From NCBI RefSeq assembly GCF_008831285.2, contig NC_045143.1, forward strand, positions 11,295,503-11,359,502: 64,000 bases of DNA, in the 5' to 3' direction. This stretch comes from Nymphaea colorata. Lineage: Eukaryota; Streptophyta; Magnoliopsida; Nymphaeales; Nymphaeaceae. The notes under the pieces are model-generated. The model searched no databases, had not been told where the DNA came from, and saw only the letters and a program-made list of their open reading frames with translations. Made by a program: the position numbers and the translations under genes. Positions 1 through 10,300 of the stretch are shown piece by piece. Every line of letters starts with the position of its first letter. The stretch's first letter is position 1.

Positions 1-1146
1 ATGGCAGACTTTAACTTTGTTCGTGGTGAATGGGAGAAGAAGGGCAAACCTCCAGCCTTGAGGGCTTGCCTTGCTTGTTCTCGCTTTATCTCACGGCATA
101 ATTTCACCGAAATCTTTATACTTGGACGAACAACAGATCTGCGGGGAACAATGTTATGAGCGAATTGGACAGATGCCTTGTCTCCGCAAGTCCACTGGCC
201 CTAGCTAAGTGGCTCCAAGAAGATTGTCTCTACAGCTATGTCCATGGAGTCCAGTGGTTGCCCGATGATTAGGCTGTTGTCCAAACATGACAGGACCAGA
301 AGAGACCTCAGAAGCTGGAGCAGAAATGATTCGGCTAATCTAACAAAAATCATTAGCAGATTGCGTACTCAAATTGGTCAGGTCCAGCAGCGCAGCGAGA
401 GAGAACGGGTGATTGGCGGAGAGTGTGAACCTAAGGTTGAACTAAGTAGGCTTCTGTTGTTAGAAGAAGCCTAGGTCATGCAGTCCAAAATGACGTGGCT
501 CCAAGGAGGAGATATGAACTATAAATTCTTCCATGCCATGGTCAAAGGATGGCAGAGGAAAAAAACACATTTCTACCGTCTCTTATGCTGGGGAAACTTA
601 TTGCGAGCCTGAAGACATATTTCAGGCCTGCACGGCTGCACCCGTTGCTTTTCTGATCTCCTTGGAGCATCTCAGGCCTCGGGCAACCTCCCGTCCTCAC
701 TGGTAGAGGCCTCCTGGTCTCCCAAGCTGAAAATGACAGAATTTCTGCCCCCATTGCTGACGCTGAAATCGAGTGGCAGTACTGAAATCTGACAAAGAGT
801 CTACCCCTTGGCCGGATGGGCTTAGTAACAAGTTCTATCAAGACTTCTGCCCATTCTTAAAGATGATCTAGCTTGTACGACCAGGAATTTGTTAACTACA
901 GGTTGCATAGTAAAAAGTATTAACAATACTCATATTGTGGTTGTCCCTAAAGTTCATGGTGCTGTTCAGATTAAAAAGTTTAGACCTATTTTCCTTTTAA
1001 ACAGCGTCTTGAAGTTTATCAATAGAATCATGGTCGCTAGCATGCAACCGATACTTGATAGAATTCTGTCCCCCAACCAAAATGCTTTCATGAAGGGCAG
1101 ATGTATACAGGATAACATTTTTAGTGGCCTCGAAGTCGTCCAGCAC
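1..1146 (+). pseudogene. LINE (non-LTR retrotransposon) ORF2 fragment
   Basis: Degenerate remnant of a plant L1-type ORF2 (endonuclease-reverse transcriptase polyprotein). Around 480-580 the translation reads TWLQGGDMNYKFFHAM, the linker before the RT domain (family form: TWL.EGD.NTKFFH). Around 750-880, across frames, comes the segment before the RT palm (ISAPIADAEIEW, then PDGLSNKFYQDFCPFLKDD). From 889 an open stretch carries RT motifs: a degenerate IPKV.GA box (VVPKVHGA), then FRPI and [20 protein letters not shown]. Several frameshifts and stops separate these blocks, and the YxDD catalytic region is absent. Homology stops at about 1146, where antisense plastid ycf2 begins. The open frame 889-1245 is therefore a fusion of LINE RT with antisense ycf2 and is not a gene. 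Family assignment is firm; exact ends are inferred. Confidence 0.85.
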
Positions 1147-1979
1147 TTGGTGGAATTGCCACATATGAAATTGAGCACAATTTTGCAAAGAAATATCCCA
1201 CTTGTTTCTCAAGAAAAGATAGGAAACATGCTCAATATCATTTGATGGAATAGTTGTCTCAGCTCTTTGTTGTTTGGGGTTTCGGATTCGGATAAACACG
1301 ATCAAACAATTCCCAACCATGGTTCTTGCAGATCAGATCATTTATATAGGATACAAAAAGAAACTCCAGATATCGATATCTTTCTCTTTGAATGAGATGT
1401 CAATTCGAGATATTGTTTCATTATATATCTTACAACTAGAATCCCTCTTTTTTTCGATCCAGTTCCTCCACCAGAGGCATGATACACTTTTTAGTTATTG
1501 GGAGGATTCAAGTACTCTCTTTCGGATCCATGAAGCAACTTTCAAAGATCTTTTCCCTTTTGGAAGATACAAGAACGAAACAGTCAACCTATTGATATTG
1601 GGAGACCAAAAAGATTCTTCCAATGTATCATTTCTGGGTCCAATGGAATTCATAGGTATAGTAAGATGCCTCATCAAATGGAGATTTTTTCTTTCGAGCA
1701 TATTTCGATTGTTAATACGATATATACTGCGACTACATGTAGTACTACACCTTTGATCATGAAAGTGAAATATTGATTGCCTGTTCAACCCTTTGAATCA
1801 CGTGAAAGCATGATACTTCAAGTTTGGGGGCCAAGCAGTTTCACAAAACATTCTTGGTGGAAAAAAATGTGAGTGAAATACACCACTGAATTGAATTTGG
1901 TCCATGAATCTAAGAAATATCGAGAATTTTTTATCTCTCTCAATTCAAAAATGTAGGATTTGAATTGATGTCATTTCAT
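1147..1979 (-). pseudogene. ycf2: Plastid-derived ycf2 5' fragment (NUPT)
   Basis: The minus strand encodes the N-terminal part of plastid Ycf2, a very large protein of the chloroplast import/AAA-motor assembly. The recognisable start is at 1979, but codon 3 is a stop (GGA to TGA in my reading). Further in, minus-strand frames read [45 protein letters not shown] and, after an internal deletion, [10 protein letters not shown] and [18 protein letters not shown]. These blocks are in plastid order but in different frames, and the middle of the expected N-terminal region is missing between about 1320 and 1490. The fragment ends abruptly at about 1147 against LINE sequence. The plastid gene is over 2000 codons, so this is a small, broken nuclear copy. 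Confidence 0.9.
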
Positions 1980-2063
1980 TGATTTCTCCTAAACGAAAGA
2001 TTATATTTCAATTGAAATCCACTTACACAAAAACAGCCCCTGTTGATGACGAGCCTCCGCGAA

Positions 2064-2137
2064 GCATCCATGGTTGAATGGTTAAAGTGTGCAACTCATA
2101 ATTGGCAAATTCATAGGTTCAATTCCTATTGGATGCA
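2064..2137 (+). tRNA. trnI-CAU: Plastid-derived tRNA-Ile(CAU) copy, probably non-functional
   Basis: A 74-nt full-length copy of plastid trnI-CAU, lying as in plastid genomes between ycf2 (opposite strand) and rpl23 (same strand). The acceptor arms GCATCCA and TGGATGC pair, the anticodon loop reads CTCATAA (anticodon CAU) and the T arm contains GGTTCAATTCC. Compared with the plastid gene as I remember it, nearly all changes are C to T or G to A, including two CpG sites in the variable/T region (GCGAATTCG to GCAAATTCA). The D stem and anticodon stem are weakened. The plastid tRNA needs lysidine modification by a plastid enzyme, so a nuclear transcript is unlikely to work. Confidence 0.88.
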
Positions 2138-2296
2138 TGTGAATTGGAACGTTCAATAATAGCATTGGCTCATATCAACGGAATCTCATCATCTACATAT
2201 AATTAATTGGTACGTTCATACTATAAGAATAAGACAAAAACAGTAAGACTTCTAATTCTTATAGATATTGGAACTCAGAGGGAAGAAAATGGATTC

Positions 2297-2432
2297 ATGG
2301 ATGAAATATGCAGTATTTACAAAAAAAAAGTATTTGGTTATTGAGGAACAATCAATATACTTCTAATGTTGAATTAGGAACAACTAGGATAGAAATAAAG
2401 CATTGGATCGAACTCTTCTTTTGGTGTCAAGG
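2297..2432 (+). pseudogene. rpl23: Plastid-derived rpl23 5' fragment (NUPT)
   Basis: Start of plastid ribosomal protein L23, a component of the 50S subunit near the exit tunnel. After a damaged start at 2297 the translation shows the family blocks KYAVFT (shifted), then [14 protein letters not shown]-like (RIEIKHW) and ELFF. The plastid protein is about 93 residues; only about the first half is present, with small deletions in the first codons. The match ends at GGTGTCAAGG (2423-2432), immediately followed by cemA in the opposite orientation. Position and strand relative to trnI-CAU match the plastid inverted repeat, so 1147-2432 came across as one piece. Confidence 0.85.
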
Positions 2433-2760
2433 AATCCAATACATAAATCGGTTAATAAGAGAATGGGAAAAGGTTTTATTGTGTTGCTTAAGTTATACAG
2501 GAATTCCTGAACCCAAGAATTAAGAGTGATAAGTTCTTCATTACCCAAAATAGAATAAGCACTTAGAATAGTGAAACACGTTATATTTGTTGAGAAATGC
2601 AAAATAATATGTATATGATCTTGATTGTGCATTCTTACCAATCGTATCGTTTCTTTGTGGATTATTATACGAAGCTTTTGTATATGTGTCTCCGGATACT
2701 CCTTTATCATTTCGTCCAACAAGAACAGTGCTTCTAATTTTATGAATCCTATATTTTACA
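2431..2760 (-). pseudogene. cemA: Plastid-derived cemA fragment (NUPT)
   Basis: Minus-strand frame encodes an internal part of plastid CemA (inner-envelope membrane protein, formerly ycf10). Readable blocks are [47 protein letters not shown] and then [34 protein letters not shown]. One frame stays open through most of it, but the conserved HSPHGWE block expected right after CIGF is replaced by antisense rpl23. Its N-terminal side degrades at about 2740-2760. In plastid genomes cemA is in the large single-copy region, far from rpl23, so the junction at about 2431 joins two non-adjacent plastid segments. Confidence 0.87.
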
Positions 2761-3889
2761 AATTATTATTCAATTCGAATTGAATAATATTGTTCTCTCT
2801 TTTCTTGTCATATTTATGTCGTCCTAGCTAATATGCATTGCATATGGTCTTTCTTTCATTTTACTTGTGTGAAATGGTTTGTCAAGCATCATACATACTA
2901 TAATTTTCAATTTCTTAGTATGTTGGTCAATACAAATATGGTTCACACACTCCTTGTTATCTTAGAAACCAAGTGAGTTCTGTTATGGTTGGCTAACAAT
3001 TGTTGTATACAATTAAAATTCTTCTCTAGTGCATTGCTTGTGCTTGAGAAGTCAAGTTCAACTCATGGACACACCTACAGCTCATTGACATATTTTTTCC
3101 AATCACACATTAAATTTTTTTCAATAATCACATTGACACCATATTATTTCTAAAAGTCAAGCACGATCAAGTACAATTATACATGTGATTTATAAAAATT
3201 AAAATAGGGCAATAATTGGACTGAGTTAGCTGCCATACTTGTGAGTACTTAAGCCAAACCAACAATATATCTCATTCAAACACTTCTGCAAAGGGCTGTC
3301 ACTTGCCGCTGCCAATTCTATGGCTGCCACCAATGCCTCTCTTTTTTTGCTCCTATTGTAATTAATAATAGAAAATCAGAGTTTTTACTTTGAGTTGGTG
3401 GGTATTACATTTCTACCCCTTTAAATAAGATTTTGTGGCCGAAATTTAAATCTTATCTTTTCTCAAAATAGTTGGAGGTAATTCTTTCTATTTCCAAGCA
3501 GATTCTTAAAGTCATGGTATTGTCATTCAACCTTCACTGCTTCATTTGAAGTATTGGTTCTTTTTATCCACTATTTTGATGGGTTTTCTTCTACAGTCAA
3601 ATCTTCTTGAATTGGGATGTCTTTGAAATCTATTATGTGAGTCCAATAAACCACATATAAATGGGAGAATATATATATTGAAACTAATGGTGGACTGTAA
3701 TTACTACAAATTCTGTCTCATAAAGATAATGTCTCTATATTTTCAATACAAATACTACTCCCTCAATATCTAAAGCATGAGTAGGATACTGTTTTTTATG
3801 AGTTTTCAGCAGCCTATGCAATAACACCTTTATGCCTCATCAACAAACAACCATAGCTCTCATTATGCACATGTGTACATCACAAATTT
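2761..3889. other. AT-rich sequence without recognisable genes
   Basis: No coding signal, RNA gene or convincing repeat seen. The sequence is AT-rich with scattered stops in all frames and lies between the plastid insertion and gypsy debris. It may include degraded 3' parts of the LINE or gypsy element, but I see no motif to support that. Confidence 0.5.
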
Positions 3890-4720
3890 GATTTTTCCAA
3901 ATAGATAGTCAGTATGGGGGTAGAGATAAGCTTGTCTTTCAATGTTTGCAAGCTCTTCTCACATTCAACATCTCATACAAACTATGTTTCCTCTTTCAAA
4001 AGTTTAGACATCGGCATGACGATCCTTGAAAGTCTTGTGTAAATCTTCATAATATCCTGCCAACCCCAGAAAATTTGAACCTCTATCAAATTTCTAGGAG
4101 TTTTTCAATTCTATATAGCTAACACCTTATGGAGGATCCCCCAATACGCCATATTTCGATAAAATGTGGCCAAGGAAGTTCACATCTTCGAGCTAAAAAT
4201 TGCATTTTTCACACTTGACATAAAGCTTATGTTTACATAAAGTCTCCATCACACCTATCTATGTTTTATTTTGTTGTTAGAATACATTAAAATGTCATCA
4301 ATAAATATAATCATGAACCAGTTTGTGTAACCTTAGAATAACTAATTCATTAATTCCATAAATGTTGTAGGGGCATTGATCAATCTGACTGACATTGCTT
4401 GAAATTTATAATGCATGTATCTGGTTTAAAAAGTTGTCTTGGCCACATCTTGATGGTGGCTAGACCTTAAATTTATGTCGAGAAAAACTTGACATTTTTT
4501 ATCTGGTTAAATATATCCTCAATTTTGGGGGAAGATATTTATTTTTAGTAGTGCCACAATTAAACATTTATCTATGCATATTTATATAGATTTGTCCTTT
4601 TTCGTTACAAATAACTAGTGCTCCTCTGGTGACACATTGGTTGAATGAAACCCCTTTCCATCAGTTCCTTTAATTAGTCCTTCAATTTTTCTAATTCAAA
4701 TAGAACCATGCAATATGGTG
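3890..4720 (-). pseudogene. Ty3/gypsy reverse transcriptase remnant
   Basis: Broken pol of a Ty3/gypsy LTR retrotransposon read on the minus strand, spread over several frames. In element order (descending coordinates) I read: a degenerate VSPEE..LFVTKKD.SI.ICID block at about 4690-4560 (family: [24 protein letters not shown]); DINLRSSHHQ and AKTTF.TRYMHYKF at about 4490-4400; RLINAPTTFMELMN at about 4390-4340; the catalytic motif FIDDILMYSNN at about 4310-4265; KHKLYVKCEKCNF then LEDVNFLGHILSKYGVL at about 4230-4130; FLGLAGYY at about 4070; and CEKSLQTLKDKLISTPILTIYLEK-type residues (shown here only as landmarks KSLQTLKDKL) at about 3980-3900. Many stops and frameshifts make it non-functional. 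The YVDD-equivalent is FIDD, normal for this superfamily. Confidence 0.85.
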
Positions 4721-4992
4721 CCTTAGATACAAGAGTGGTTCATGGTGCCAAATCTATTCTAATTCTACTTATCCTTGAGATATTTTCAATAATTTATCGG
4801 GAACACATTTAGATATTCATTTATAATTTTCATATCATTCACTTTCAATATTGTACATTCATCTACCACAATGTTGACCAAAGATATTATACCTTTTTTA
4901 TTCATAAATCTATTGAGCTTCCAGAGCATATACTATAGTTTTATTGGTTAAATTGATTTTTTCTTAGTATTCTATAGGTTATGTTGTTTAGG

Positions 4993-5246
4993 TCAACAAT
5001 TGTATCTGGTACTTCCTATAGCTTGGACATGTGTGACACTCATAGAGCTAATCCATTCTATGTATCACATAAAATCCACTTGAATTCATGATGTCTAACT
5101 GTGTAGACAAGTGATGTTCAGGACAACAATTGTATTGTTTACTTCATACAGTCTAGGTACATGTGACACTCATAGATCCAATCCATTCTATGTATCACAT
5201 CGTATCCGCTCAAATTCATGTCCTCTAACTATATAGACAAGTGATG
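4993..5246. repeat. Tandem duplication, period about 130 bp
   Basis: Two imperfect head-to-tail copies. Landmarks ACAATTGTAT, GTGACACTCATAGA, CCATTCTATGTATCACAT and TAGACAAGTGATGT recur in the same order, with GTGACACT at 5033 and again at 5163. Divergence is roughly 15 percent by eye, so the event is old. Confidence 0.75.
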
Positions 5247-5914
5247 TACATGAATCACTACACCAATGTCAAATCAAATATTGATTACACAAGTTGTGAA
5301 CATTCATAAAACTCGCTGTTTTTAATTATAACACATACTGTTCACATGTATATTCATTAAATCTGCAAACTGTTGGAAATAAATGACTTGTTGTCCCATA
5401 ACCAAATAGTACTCTAGCAATATCTTTGACCAAATTTGGGATCTATCTTTAATCAAAGATCTCATTTTTCTACAACGAAAAAACGACATAATTTCTTGAT
5501 AGTGATACCTCCCTGGGTGAATTTGCGAACGCATCAGGCATCTAGTTGGCAGCATTGAAACCATCGCTAAGCTAGTCATGGTGACATTTTACAGTTGTCA
5601 ATTTCTGTAGGATAGTTTGTCATTTTGTTTGCCAAATTTTTCTTTTTTCCATGGAATCCATCTCGACCAGCAGACACAAATGTTTTGGAACGAATGAGTC
5701 CACATTTCCAATTGTTTTTTAATTTTCAGACCCAATCTTTATCTATTATTGATGCTATCGTAGTGGCACCATAATGGCTGCTAGACTTATTGCACACCAC
5801 TTCACTTTATAGCCTTTCTTGCATACCACATTTTTTTTCTCTTTCTTGCTTATGCTTTGTTTGTTGCACAAATATTCAGACAACATCCTTTCAATTGATG
5901 ATAAATCTCATCCA

Positions 5915-6220
5915 TATCAAAATCATTTAAATGAATATCTCTGGATGTAATTGCAAGTTAAACTCAATTAGTTGAACTATAATTGTGTAAATGATAGACC
6001 TAAATCACATCCTTATTAATATGTACTTGTGATTACAATCATTTAAATGAATCTCTGTAAATGTAATTGCGAGTTAAACTCAATGGTTGAACTATAATTA
6101 TGTAGACAAAGGACCTAATCCTATTTGTATTAATATATACTCGTGATTACGATCATTTATAATAAATCTCTATAGATATAATTATAAGTTAAACTCATTG
6201 AATAAACTACATTTCTCAAA
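5915..6220. repeat. Tandem repeat, 115-bp period, about 2.7 copies
   Basis: GTTAAACTCA starts at 5958, 6073 and 6188, an exact 115-bp spacing twice. Around it recur TCATTTAAATGAAT, TGTAATTGC, TTGAACTATAATT and TGTGATTAC/CGTGATTACGATC. The third copy is the most diverged and is cut short at about 6220. No coding potential. Confidence 0.8.
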
Positions 6221-6677
6221 ACACAAATCATTTTGCTATAGTTCAAACGATTCTTGCATTTTTCTTTCTCTTGTATGTGTAGTGACGTATGGGCTAAAGA
6301 TGAGTTCTCTCAACTAGTCCCTCACAATTCATGGTTGATTCACACATCAAATAGCACATCTTGACTGCCACCATACTTTGCTTTCTTCTGGCACACTATG
6401 TAGTTCAAAAATTCACTTCACTTCATAGATATCATCTCCTCCAACATCAAAACAATGGAATTGTTTATATGTTGTCAGCAGCAGGTTTAAACTGCGTCAT
6501 ATACCTATCTTAACCTTGAATTGTGGGTCATTTATTGTTCCCTTGGTTGCCCACCATGGTTTGTGCTAGCATGACCAATATTTGAAGGGCAGTTAGTAAT
6601 GTCGTTTGTTGGTTTGCATGCAAAGTTTGGCCAAATTGTTTCCTATCAATGGTTCAATCCTCAAACCAAGGGTACCC

Positions 6678-9600
6678 TATAACGTCCAACGTCTAGAACC
6701 GTGAAGCCACCCGTGTGAAGAAAGCCCGATGCTAGGGGCCTCATCCCTCCTCTCGTTGTTCTACGTTAACGAAGAGGAATAGGAGGCAAAAGAAAAAGTA
6801 GCCGAAGGAAAAGTAGAACGGAGGAGGTGACTGGAATTTCCATAGAGGTAATCTCTCCCTCTTCTTGCTATCTATCATTTCCTCTCATTCTTCTCTTGTC
6901 CCCTCCATTCTTTTTTTTTTCTCCCCCATCCAATCGAACTCTCCTTATCAGTTTCAGCAATTTTGGGATAATAGAAGAAGAAAAAGCAGGAGGTGTAGGC
7001 TAAGAAGGAGAAGTGAGTTTGAAGCAGAATCAGAAGGTAACTTTACTCTCCTCGATCTCTCGTCCCTCTCTAGCTCTCTGACTCTCACTGTCCCCCTCAC
7101 GTTGTTCCTCTCAATCTCAATTGCTCCCACTCTCTCGTTTGTTTTCTTGCCCTCAGCCAAACCCTATATTGCCCTCTCACCTTCTCCCTCATTGTTGCCG
7201 AACTCCCTCGCATGAACTCTCTCTCATGCACTTGCTCCTTCCGCCGAGCTATCTCTCTGTCTTGGTTCTCCCTCTCAACCGAATGTTCTCCCTCTCGTCA
7301 AATTTTCCTCTCTCACTCGTTTGCTCATTCTCACTTTCCTTAGTTTTGTTTGGGTTGGACTGCAGCTTGGAGAATACGATTTCTCCCTTTTACCAGAAAA
7401 TAAGGAGGTTGGTAGTGGCTGAAATGGAGTGCCTTGACGTTTGGTGGCCGGAGGAATGCTTGAAGGTCTGTCATGGAAGATTGTATTAGTTTGGGCTCAA
7501 TAGGAGGGGTGAGAGAGGCCTAATCGAGCATATTTTGTTTGGTATTTTCTTTGAGTGCATGAATAATTATCTTTTGAGTATGCTAGACTCAATATTGAAT
7601 GATCTAAGGTGCATGATAGAGATCTTATTGCATTAGGGAAGTTCTTAGGACTTCTTTAGAGGGGCATTAATCCATTCCATGCTATATTTTGTTGGATTTT
7701 GTGATACATGTGGAAAGAGAGTACTTATTGTGATACAAATGGGAAGAGAGTACTTATGATTAGTTTGTATGTTAAATTTATGGTTTGAAGGGATGACGGA
7801 ACATGTAAGTTATTAGGTCCAGACATATGCTAAGGTGTAACAAAAATGTTCATTTATGTCGATTTGATTAATTATATGCTCTTACTAGTGAGCTGGTGTC
7901 GTCATCGCCGAGTTGTCAAAGGAGAAGCATACTTGTAGGGATGATGCCTCGATAGGGTGTTACCACCTAAATTAGGTGTCTAATTAGTTGATGATGCATG
8001 TGGTGATGTATTTGGGAAGGTTCACACTTAATGACCCCAATCATGCGACCCAGGTGTCGTTGGGAGCTAACAAGTGAAAGATGTGAATTGTGGTTTATAA
8101 TAATCTAAGGGTGTATTTGCAATAGAATGATTTGGAGAATATTAATGTTCAATTTAGATTAGGGGAAAGCTCGTTCAAACATGTGGAAGGTGAGTGAATG
8201 CACTCCATGACCTCATAATATGATAGAAACTTGGAGAAATGTTCTACAAGTTTATTCAACCTATCGGTACTTGTTCGAGTCAATAACCTACAACTTGATG
8301 GTCTTAGTTCTAGAAAACTTATTGCTTTGAATTTTTATAGGTAGACCGGGTACATCGAGTAGACCATAAGTGACAAGATTGTGCTTAGGGAAATTTTAGG
8401 TTTTTGTGGAGACATGCGACATGTATGGCAGCATTCTAGATAAATCCTTGCCTGAGGCCAAATATGGATAGAATGTTGCATTCCCACGTGTGAGCTTTCA
8501 GGATTGTTGGATTTTATAAATTTGTTTTGTTTAAATGATGTGTGATATGACGTGCTTCTTGACATATGAATATATGTGCAAGATTGATTGATTATGAGAT
8601 TGATTGACTATTTTTAAAATGTTACGCAAAGGCAGCTGCATGCTAGAAATTATAACTACCTAAGACAGCTTGGTCGAAGTATCAAGTTGCCTCAACCCTG
8701 ATCGTGAATTAGGTGAGCATCCTAGCATATTATTTGCTTAGGACAGCTACGAGCCAATCAAAATCAAGATTACTCTCTGTGGTTCAGCTATGTTTTCATA
8801 TGAAGTGATTTTTATGGTTTGATTGCTGTGATTGTTATGAGATTTTCATCTGCATTGTTGTTGAGCAATGATTTGATTGAATAAACTTAACATGTAGAAG
8901 TACTCATAGAGTGAGGTTTGGCTAGCCAAAAGATTGATTGAGTGTGTGACTTCTTATGAAGGCGGTTTGGGGTCTAGTTGCAGTTGTGAAGTAAACCAGC
9001 TTTGTGTGCTAGCCAACCATATTGTGAATGTGTATCAATAATGATAAATTAAGAAATAATAATTGATTGGAAGCAAAGTGGGTCATGGAAATACATTTGG
9101 ATACATCTCGTCTTTGCCACTAGTCTCGTATGTTCATAGCTTAGGTGGTCCAAGGTCCCAGAATATCGTTATGTGTTGTGCTTGGAGTATTGGGCTCCCG
9201 CCTTCCCAACCTAAGTGTCCTAGAAAAGGCTAAGCAATCCCCTTAGAATTCATACATCCTTAGTGTATTGCTCTAATGTTGCAGCATGTATAGATCTGTA
9301 TTATTTTAGACCACCACATAGGTTGTCTCCCAACCATAAGTCGCCTATGGTGTGCATGTGTTTGTGTGTTGTAGCTACAAGAGCTATCAATTAACTGTAA
9401 TGGACGTGAAAAAAATATATGTGAAAGGGATGAATGAGACCAATAAGTGTAAAGATTGTCTATTGAGTAATCCCTACATATTGTGGAATATGTAAGGGAC
9501 TACAATGACCGTTTATAAGAATGCACACATGCATTATTGTATTGAATGATGATGTTTCTTCTATATGACTCTAGATTTGAGCCCTTACCTTAGAGGACTA

Positions 9601-9975
9601 GGGATTTGTCTGGCTTTTTATCATATTGTGAAGGTTATACCTTTTGTTGTTTATCTTTTTTAGGTTTTGGCGGACCCAGAGCATTAGGTTGATCAGATTT
9701 CTTAGCTCACTTTTTGTTGGGAATATTTTGGGTGTATAGTCATGATGGTGCATCATGTCTTGTTTTTGTTTCAACCTCTTATTTTATGAGCATTTTTGGC
9801 ATGAATGACATTGATAAATGCAAAGACATTTTGTATAAAATGATTTTGATACATAAATGGACTATTCTCTCTATTGTTATTTTCATCTACATAGCTCCAT
9901 TGTGATTGTTATATCGTCGTGCCTTGACGTGTTATGTTGAAAAAAAAAATTGGGGTAAATGGTTGGGGTGTAACG
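6678..9975 (+). mobile_element. Probable solo LTR (about 3.3 kb) inside a gypsy element
   Basis: The block begins TATAACGTCC and ends GGGGTGTAACG, resembling mutated termini of plant gypsy LTRs that run TGTAACG... to ...GTGTAACA. It is flanked by TACCC (6673-6677) and TACTC (9976-9980), a 4/5 match for a 5-bp target-site duplication. It separates the pol debris below from gag debris above, both on the minus strand, as an insertion would. A pyrimidine-rich 5' leader-like segment lies at 6850-7330. The part 9110-9400 is repeated in diverged form at 12075-12400. No coding motif inside; the open frames at 6865-7489 are low-complexity. Ends and family are inferred. Confidence 0.45.
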
Positions 9976-10091
9976 TACTCATTTATTAATAAATAGGGTT
10001 TGACCCTGGCCACCCCATCTCTTATTCCTTTGTTAGTATTCCATCTATTTATTTAATTTAAGTGTGTCACATTCTGCTAGTGTTTATAGAA

Positions 10092-10300
10092 TTATTGCAT
10101 CTTCATGACAAAATATGTGCTGAAGAAGGCTTCTCTAAACTGCGGCCATGTGATTGGTGCTTGATTCACAAAACTGATGGCACAAGTTGATAGCCACCAC
10201 TTCTAGGCATCAATTTTAACAAATATAAGCCCACATTAACCTTGTTGTCCTTTCGAATGTTAAGAAGCTCAAAAATATGGTCCACCTCATTGACCCACTT
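10092..10300 (-). pseudogene. Ty3/gypsy gag remnant
   Basis: On the minus strand, descending from 10300, I read WVNEVDHIFELLNI, KDNKVNVGLYLLK, then after a stop KWWLSTC and, lower, ITWPQFREAFFSTYF. This is the plant gypsy gag core pattern W...LE.IF..L....KV..A...L...A..WW....TW..F...F...YF. There are a premature stop and a frameshift. Same strand as the RT remnant at 3890-4720, so it is probably the same element, split by the LTR-like block. Confidence 0.75.

Larger units (their letters stand above)
4721..6677 (-). other. Degraded gypsy internal region
   Basis: By position this should be the protease and end-of-gag part of the gypsy element whose RT lies just below. The only coding hint is a possible degenerate zinc knuckle on the minus strand near 5800-5840 (VCKKGYKVKWC, resembling CxxC.K.GH....C). 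Two tandem repeats listed separately (4993-5246 and 5915-6220) occupy part of it. The 85-residue open frame at 5322-5579 on the minus strand matches nothing I recognise. Confidence 0.4.

Noticed and set aside
1274-1756. 160-codon plus-strand open frame
   Set aside because: It is the antisense of the plastid ycf2 fragment; the minus strand carries the recognisable protein blocks.
6865-7489. Overlapping frames of 116 and 122 codons rich in Ser, Leu and Pro
   Set aside because: They come from a CT-rich low-complexity stretch inside the LTR-like block; no motif, no splice context.
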